Of a DNA stretch of 64,000 nt, positions 59,101-64,000 are shown in pieces (position 1 is the first letter of the stretch; the number at the start of each line of letters is the position of its first letter). The DNA comes from Rhytidiadelphus loreus (Eukaryota > Streptophyta > Bryopsida > Hypnales > Hylocomiaceae), in the NCBI GenBank assembly GCA_947034895.1, contig OX344762.1, positions 436,501-500,500 on the forward strand, written 5' to 3'. A program made the translations under genes and the position numbers. The notes beneath the pieces were generated by a model. The model made no database searches. It saw only the letters and a program-made list of their open reading frames with translations, and had not been told where the DNA came from.

Positions 59101-61733
59101 GGTGCCATCTTGCAGACCTTGCAAACTAAGGTATATTTTTTGGGGGGACATCCACCAGCATTAAAATGAAACACAGTATAGCCACTCCACTAAGTTTCGT
59201 TTCGCTTTGAAGCTTTCTTTAAATACTCACAATTGTCATTTTGACAAGCAAGATGGCCAATACAATACAACTTACGGATTTTGAGGTTGTCCGAGTTGTG
59301 AATGTTTGTGGTCACCAACTTGCACCATGGATGTCCATCATAGCACTTGTCCATTCCTTCCAAGTTCTTGGCCCCCGATGAAGATGAAGATGACCCACAA
59401 GGAGGCAATTCGAAGATGACATCCCCGTTGAATACATGTGGAAGAAATGGAACCTGTTGGTGCTTCACGGTGTTCAGATCCATTGTTGACAATTCGTTTC
59501 GAGAATGATGCATAGTGGCAAGTCTCTTCAGACACTCCATTATGCTTTCTTTCGCTACTACATTTTGTTGCGGTGGAGGTAGTGATAGTGAGGAATTAGA
59601 GAGACTTCACTACAACAAAAGCAATGTTTTATGACTGCAAAAAATGACTGCAGTGAGTTGTAAAATCAAAAAATATGACTGACTGCAGTCGTTTAGAAGT
59701 AGTCGCTTCAGACATCAATTATATTGGCTGTCATATAAGTTGAGGGGTATAAATACCCATAATTAGCCATAGTATGCCAACAAGGCATATATATTGACTT
59801 TTTTTGACTTTTTCTTGAGCTGCCCGGATAAATGAAAAATCCTACGTGGAATATGACTACATTCAGTCATATTTTTTAATGACGTAGAATATGACTGTAG
59901 TCAGTCATATTTTGTGAAATATGTCTGTGTTGAGTCATATTTTTTGATGACGTGGAATATGACTATGGTGAGTCATATTTTTTGTTTTTATGGAATATAA
60001 CTGCGATGAGTTATATTTTTTGATGACGTGGAATATGATTGCGGTGAGTTATATATTTGCAATCATACATTAAAATGATTTAACAATTGAATAAAAGATT
60101 TCATGTAGTTAAAAGCAAATACATATGATTTTAAAGATATACAAGAAACAATTATATTGGAGAGGGAATATATAAGAAGGAATGTGACTCCTTTCAATGA
60201 CATTTATAATTTATTAGTCACAAATACAAAATATGTATATCACAATGAATTATTTACACAAGTCAATAGAGACTATATTTCTTACAATAATATGAAGTGA
60301 GTTGTAAGTAGCCTTCAACGACTTTGTTCCAATTTTGTTGCCTGCATATTAAAGAAATAGGAGGTTAATTTTTAATGAATATACAACAAAGCTCAATCTT
60401 CAAAAGTTTACAACAATAGAAAATATGTAATACAAATTTAGGATAAGAAGAAAAACAATGGTGATGCAAGGAACAAGAAGAAAAAAGGCAACAAATGCTA
60501 AAAGATAACAACAAATACAAGTTAAGATGTACAAGAAACAATTAGGAGCAACTATTAAGAGGTAACAAGAAACAACAAAAAAGAGTTAAGATGCAACAAA
60601 AAGAAACAAGAAACAAAAAGAGAGAACAAAAAGTAAGAAATAAGAAATAAGAAGAAGAAAGAATTAAGATGCAAGAAGAAAAAAACAAAAAGTAAGAGTG
60701 AAGATGCAACAAAAGACAACAATTTTAAGGAATAAGAGTAATTCAAGATGCAACAAAAAACAACAACTAAGAAGTAAGAATGAATTCAAGTTGCAACAAA
60801 AGACAACAATTAAGAAACAAGAGTGAACTCAAAATGCAACAAAACACAACAACTAAAAAACAAGAATGAACTCAAAGAGATAAGAGTCAAGAGACAAGAG
60901 ACAAAAGACAACAAAAAGTAAGGAAGAAGAGTCAAAAAAAGAAGTGGCTAGGATTTCAAAACCCTAAAAAATGACGGCTAGGGTTTCAAAATCCTTAAAA
61001 AGTGGTAATTAGGTTTCAAAATTATAAACAATGGCTTGTCTATATTTTTTTTGATTGCCCATGTTTTTCTTAGGTTGCCCAAAAACAAAAAAATGTTACT
61101 ACCATAAAAATATGACTAATAATATAACTCAATGTTCTCAAACGAGTTCTCTACCATTCCCTATGAAATACTTTGGTGTTCCCAATGAATGTATAATATA
61201 TGTCCATGAAGTACAAGGCCCAAAAACGACTGGCAATTATATTTTGCAGTCATATTTCTCCCCAAGGTATTGACCTCTAAGAATATGACTGTGAATAGTC
61301 GCTAGTCATCCTCAGTCATATTTTTGCAGTCATAAAACATTGCCGTTGTTGTAGTGCTTCTAGGTGGGTCCTTGCAAGATAGTGATTTCACAATATTTGT
61401 CTCGTCAAATGCAATCCGGAAAGAACAACTTTGCTTTTCAGCATTGACATTGGGAGACTCTCCTTCAGATTCGGTAGACAACTCTATAATTGAATCTAAT
61501 CTCTTCTCTTTCATGATAGGAAGTATTGTAGGCATGTGTAGGACCGACAGAGCTTCTCTAGGTGTATTGGGTGACACGGCATGAGGACTACACGACATAT
61601 CAACTGTAGAGCCATTTGATTGGCGACTTTGGATTTCTATACATGCACCTAGCATAGAGAGTAGAAGTCCGTATGCTTTGAAGTTACCAGGGCTAAGGTA
61701 CCAGCAATGCATCCCATCCTCCACCGACCTCAC
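56147..61733 (-). pseudogene. Mutator-like (MULE) transposase pseudogene with SWIM zinc finger
   Basis: The gene is read leftward from at least 61733. Its upstream coding segment (61733-61357) is continuous with 59604 onward once the CACTA insertion and one CTT copy are removed. The core at about 58.55-58.0 kb includes a cysteine pair, MFDHVKRIKEWTTMAYHVYD, MTIAMCDMQSED, NPNFKGFMA and ANWNAVRIVYG, followed after a frameshift near 58305 by CLLHWSTSLHKHTQKYIK and SWWLSSGAA. I associate this arrangement with MULE-type transposases of non-seed plants. The 56452-56147 segment has the CxC...CxH pattern (CTC, VNCKHLY) of a SWIM zinc finger, the usual MULE C-terminal DNA-binding part. In-frame stops are TAG at 59192-59190, 58553-58551, 57060-57058 and 56775-56773, TGA at 58035-58033 and 56742-56740, and TAA at 56946-56944. 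A donor near 58005 (ATG|GTGAGT) marks one intron. Confidence 0.7.
59608..61356 (+). mobile_element. 1.75-kb non-autonomous CACTA element, TSD CTT, inserted in the MULE gene
   Basis: The ends are CACTACAACAAAAGCAATG...TTATGACTGCA and, inward from 61356, CACTACAACAACGGCAATG...TTATGACTGCA. CTT lies on both sides (59605-59607 and 61357-61359). The sub-terminal regions carry repeated AATATGACT...GAGTCATATT modules, and the middle is AAC/AAG-rich low complexity (60420-60920). I see no transposase. Removing the element and one CTT rejoins the MULE frame (CKDPPRS|LSNSS). Confidence 0.92.
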
Positions 61734-62895
61734 AACCGAGACAGACTGTAGCTCTTCACCTTATTTCGACTTTTTCTCTTCCTCAACATAGATGGAGGTT
61801 TCTACAAATCTAAAACGGACGTGCAGAAGGTGACAAAGAACTCTAGCGCGTCCACCGTCTACTACTGGAAGTGGGAACACAAGAGAAATGTCATGACCAT
61901 CAACTCTAAGCCAAGCTTTGCTAAACCCTACACAGACACTTCAACAACATTGAAAATCCAATCCAACACAAGAAATAAGGTAAAGAATAACCAAACTTCG
62001 GGTCCTATATGATTGGGGTTCTTCTTGGCCTTCTATTTGGCTAGACTTATGTATTCATTGTTCATCCAATACCATGCGCCGTATTTTTGTTGTTTAAATA
62101 TTTATTACAATAATACTGCAATCATTATGAAAACAATAATATCATTTTGGAAATTGAATTGAATTCATTACATGACAATAGAAGATAATCAAACCTCCCT
62201 CCACATTAGTAATTTAGAAAAGAATGCTTTACAAAGAATTAATGTTGATGGCGGATTAGGGATTTCTATCTACATTCTTCTCAATTAATGTGAATGCTTA
62301 TTACACGGGCAAATGAAAACTATGCTTAACCTAAGTAGGTAGAAACACATCCATAAAAGTCCATTCCATATTTTAGGACATGACCTGTAGTCTTGTACGT
62401 TTTTTTCAATTAATCTTGTAGAATTTCATTGTGGTATATAAAAGGAAATTGGTTTAAATTTTCACAATTTTGCAATTACAATTATTGTATTTCATAGATC
62501 ATCAAGTAAGTATAATAAATGTGAGTCCATTTTTTTAATCTATGATTTGTATGTTTTGAAATCATAGTGAGTTAAAAAGAACCCAATGAACTTGGTCTGC
62601 GGCATTCAATTTTGGTACAACATTGAAGTCATTTCAACAAACGGCATTTTGAATAAGCATTGGTATTTGTGAATCTTAGAACTTGAACATGTAGGACTGC
62701 ACGTATCCTTAATTTCTTCATCTTTGTACCGGAGTACATTCCTAAGAACTGACACAGCTTCCAATGCCAGGGCCTCCTTTGTGCATATTATTTTGACGGC
62801 ACACCTATGAACCTGCTAGAAGCATGTACTATTAGAAACTATTTGCCTGCATCTCATTATTGGTGAATTAAATGTGATGGCTCTTTTTTGACGGC
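61734..62895. other. Gene-free stretch at the MULE 5' side
   Basis: This probably includes the 5' exon or leader of the MULE and AT-rich sequence, but no exon could be assigned. Small frames (for example near 61821-62012) have no recognisable content. Confidence 0.45.
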
Positions 62896-63393
62896 TTGAC
62901 CTACTCTGCCAAACATACAAAGGTCCACTTGTGTCCATCATCCTCATTCTCTAGGTCTTTACAAGATGTAGTTGAGAGCCTCAAGGTTTATGCATTTTCT
63001 TCCCCCTTCATGCTTGTAGACAACCTAGTTGTTGATTTGATTAGTTTGAAGCCAAGAAGAAGAAGAAAGAGACGTGGGTCCTTGTATTTTTCATCTGCCA
63101 AGGCATTGAGACAATCTAGGATGACAAGAGGGAGATTGTTGCTAAAGATTGCGGAGCCAACACTTGTAGATCTCTGGAGAGTACTTTGCTATGAAACTGG
63201 GAGTACAGTCGAAGAAGAGGATGCTATTGCCAACGGTGTAGAGGCACCTGAAGAGGCGTTGACGGACAACATAAGTTCACAACACAGCAGAAGGGCAGTG
63301 GACATCTCAATTGTAAGCACATTTGAGATTGCTTTCCAAAGATTCATTCACCTTCTCCGTTTGATATTCATGAAAGGGCCTTGCAGACAATGA
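62896..63393 (+). CDS. 165-codon open frame, unknown
   Basis: A continuous frame runs from about 62896 (no convincing ATG at that point) to TGA at 63393. It contains a basic run (KPRRRRKRRG) near residue 52, which could be a nuclear signal, then a mixed hydrophobic and acidic C-terminal half. I recognise no family. It may be an exon of a transposon gene, since the surrounding sequence is transposon-rich, or chance. Confidence 0.25.
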   Translation: MTYSAKHTKVHLCPSSSFSRSLQDVVESLKVYAFSSPFMLVDNLVVDLISLKPRRRRKRRGSLYFSSAKALRQSRMTRGRLLLKIAEPTLVDLWRVLCYETGSTVEEEDAIANGVEAPEEALTDNISSQHSRRAVDISIVSTFEIAFQRFIHLLRLIFMKGPCRQ

Positions 63394-64000
63394 TTTTGTC
63401 AACAAAGTTGATGGAGTCATTTCATTTCTACTTTTCTTTTAGGAGTATGGTTATGGGTGATTGCAAGAAAGACCGGTCCTATGAGGCGTCACAATTGAAG
63501 TGACGAAGTTTGTTTTGGCTGTAACTTTTGGAAATTGAAGCCAATGGACTTGAAATTTTTATAGAAGATTGCTAACTCAGAAATCATGAGATTTGTCATT
63601 TCTCAAAAAATTGAAAAATAATGTTATAATTAAATATCAATTTAGCTAATTTGTCACACTTTGCGGTTTAGGAGTTTTTAGTATTGTGAAGTATCCAAAA
63701 AACATGATGTTCACTTTACTTTTTTGTGGCCTATTCCCACACTAGATGGGCATGTGCCCACCAAAAGGAATTGAAAAAAACACAATTCTTTGTCCTCAAC
63801 ATGCATGCAAATAGGGGTCCCTTGTGTATAGCACTCCAAACTTTCATGATGGTTTCAACTTTTAGTTTTGGTGAAATGTAATCACTATCAAGTCTTTATA
63901 AATGGCCATGTAGTCACTTGATTTTTTTCTTACTTCTTGACAATTCGTCTTTTGTAGTGTAAATAGAACAAATTGTCAAGTTGATTTCATGCTGTTAGGA
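63394..64000. other. Gene-free right edge
   Basis: The sequence is AT-rich with no supported gene or element end. Confidence 0.45.

Noticed and set aside
5173..59192. A genome-wide alternative code with UAG as glutamine
   Set aside because: TGA and TAA also interrupt these genes, one TAG replaces a family tryptophan, and several of the genes carry frameshifts. Deamination decay explains the bias more simply, although the experiment to exclude decoding is listed.

Overview
This is a nuclear window from a streptophyte plant, probably a non-seed plant, although I cannot name the lineage. The evidence is a complete two-exon light-harvesting gene encoding CP29 (LHCB4) at 47.7-49.0 kb, GT-AG introns throughout, a short TTTAGGG-type telomeric tract, and plant-type CACTA (En/Spm) and Mutator-like transposon genes. 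LHCB4 is the only convincing intact host gene. Nearly everything else is mobile DNA, much of it nested.

Positions 449-39964 form one 39.5-kb composite insertion. It has CACTA-type terminal inverted repeats and a 3-bp TGG target duplication. Its flanks (1-448 and 39965 onward) rejoin into a continuous sequence, and a related copy of that sequence without the insert lies in inverted orientation at about 44.05-44.76 kb with the junction at 44607. The outer layer is a CACTA element of about 15.6 kb (449-1671 plus 25547-39964). It carries a minus-strand TNP2-type transposase pseudogene (25.9-29.9 kb) and a plus-strand PF03004-type gene (33.5-38.9 kb) that also contains a degenerate FCP1-like HAD phosphatase domain.

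Inside it, bracketed by a 26-bp perfect inverted repeat (1672-1697 and 25521-25546), is a two-gene unit I do not recognise as a described transposon. The genes are divergent. The minus-strand gene resembles the DUF7869 family. The plus-strand gene is multi-exon, with a ParB/sulfiredoxin-like NGQHT motif followed by an FCP1-like HAD domain. Both are associated with about 17 copies of one palindrome (consensus AATTCAACTCGAGYCGAGTTGAATT) lying upstream of the genes and inside introns. The DUF7869-like gene is itself interrupted by a 3.94-kb TG...CA solo LTR with an ATACC target duplication.

From 40.5 to 47.7 kb there is an inverted relative of that LTR, a simple-repeat tract and AT-rich sequence. 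LHCB4 follows as a GC-rich island. From 50 to 64 kb there are foldback elements, two copies of a small CACTA family, a tandem repeat and a decayed Mutator-like gene (56.1-61.7 kb). A 1.75-kb CACTA insertion with a CTT target duplication splits that gene.

The transposon genes share a striking bias. By hand count, in-frame stops inside otherwise continuous reading frames are 15 TAG, 4 TGA and 1 TAA. The best explanation is cytosine-deamination decay at CHG sites (CAG to TAG, and TGG to TAG through the other strand), with stop-codon readthrough or reassignment as an unlikely but testable alternative. All counts and alignments were made by eye.
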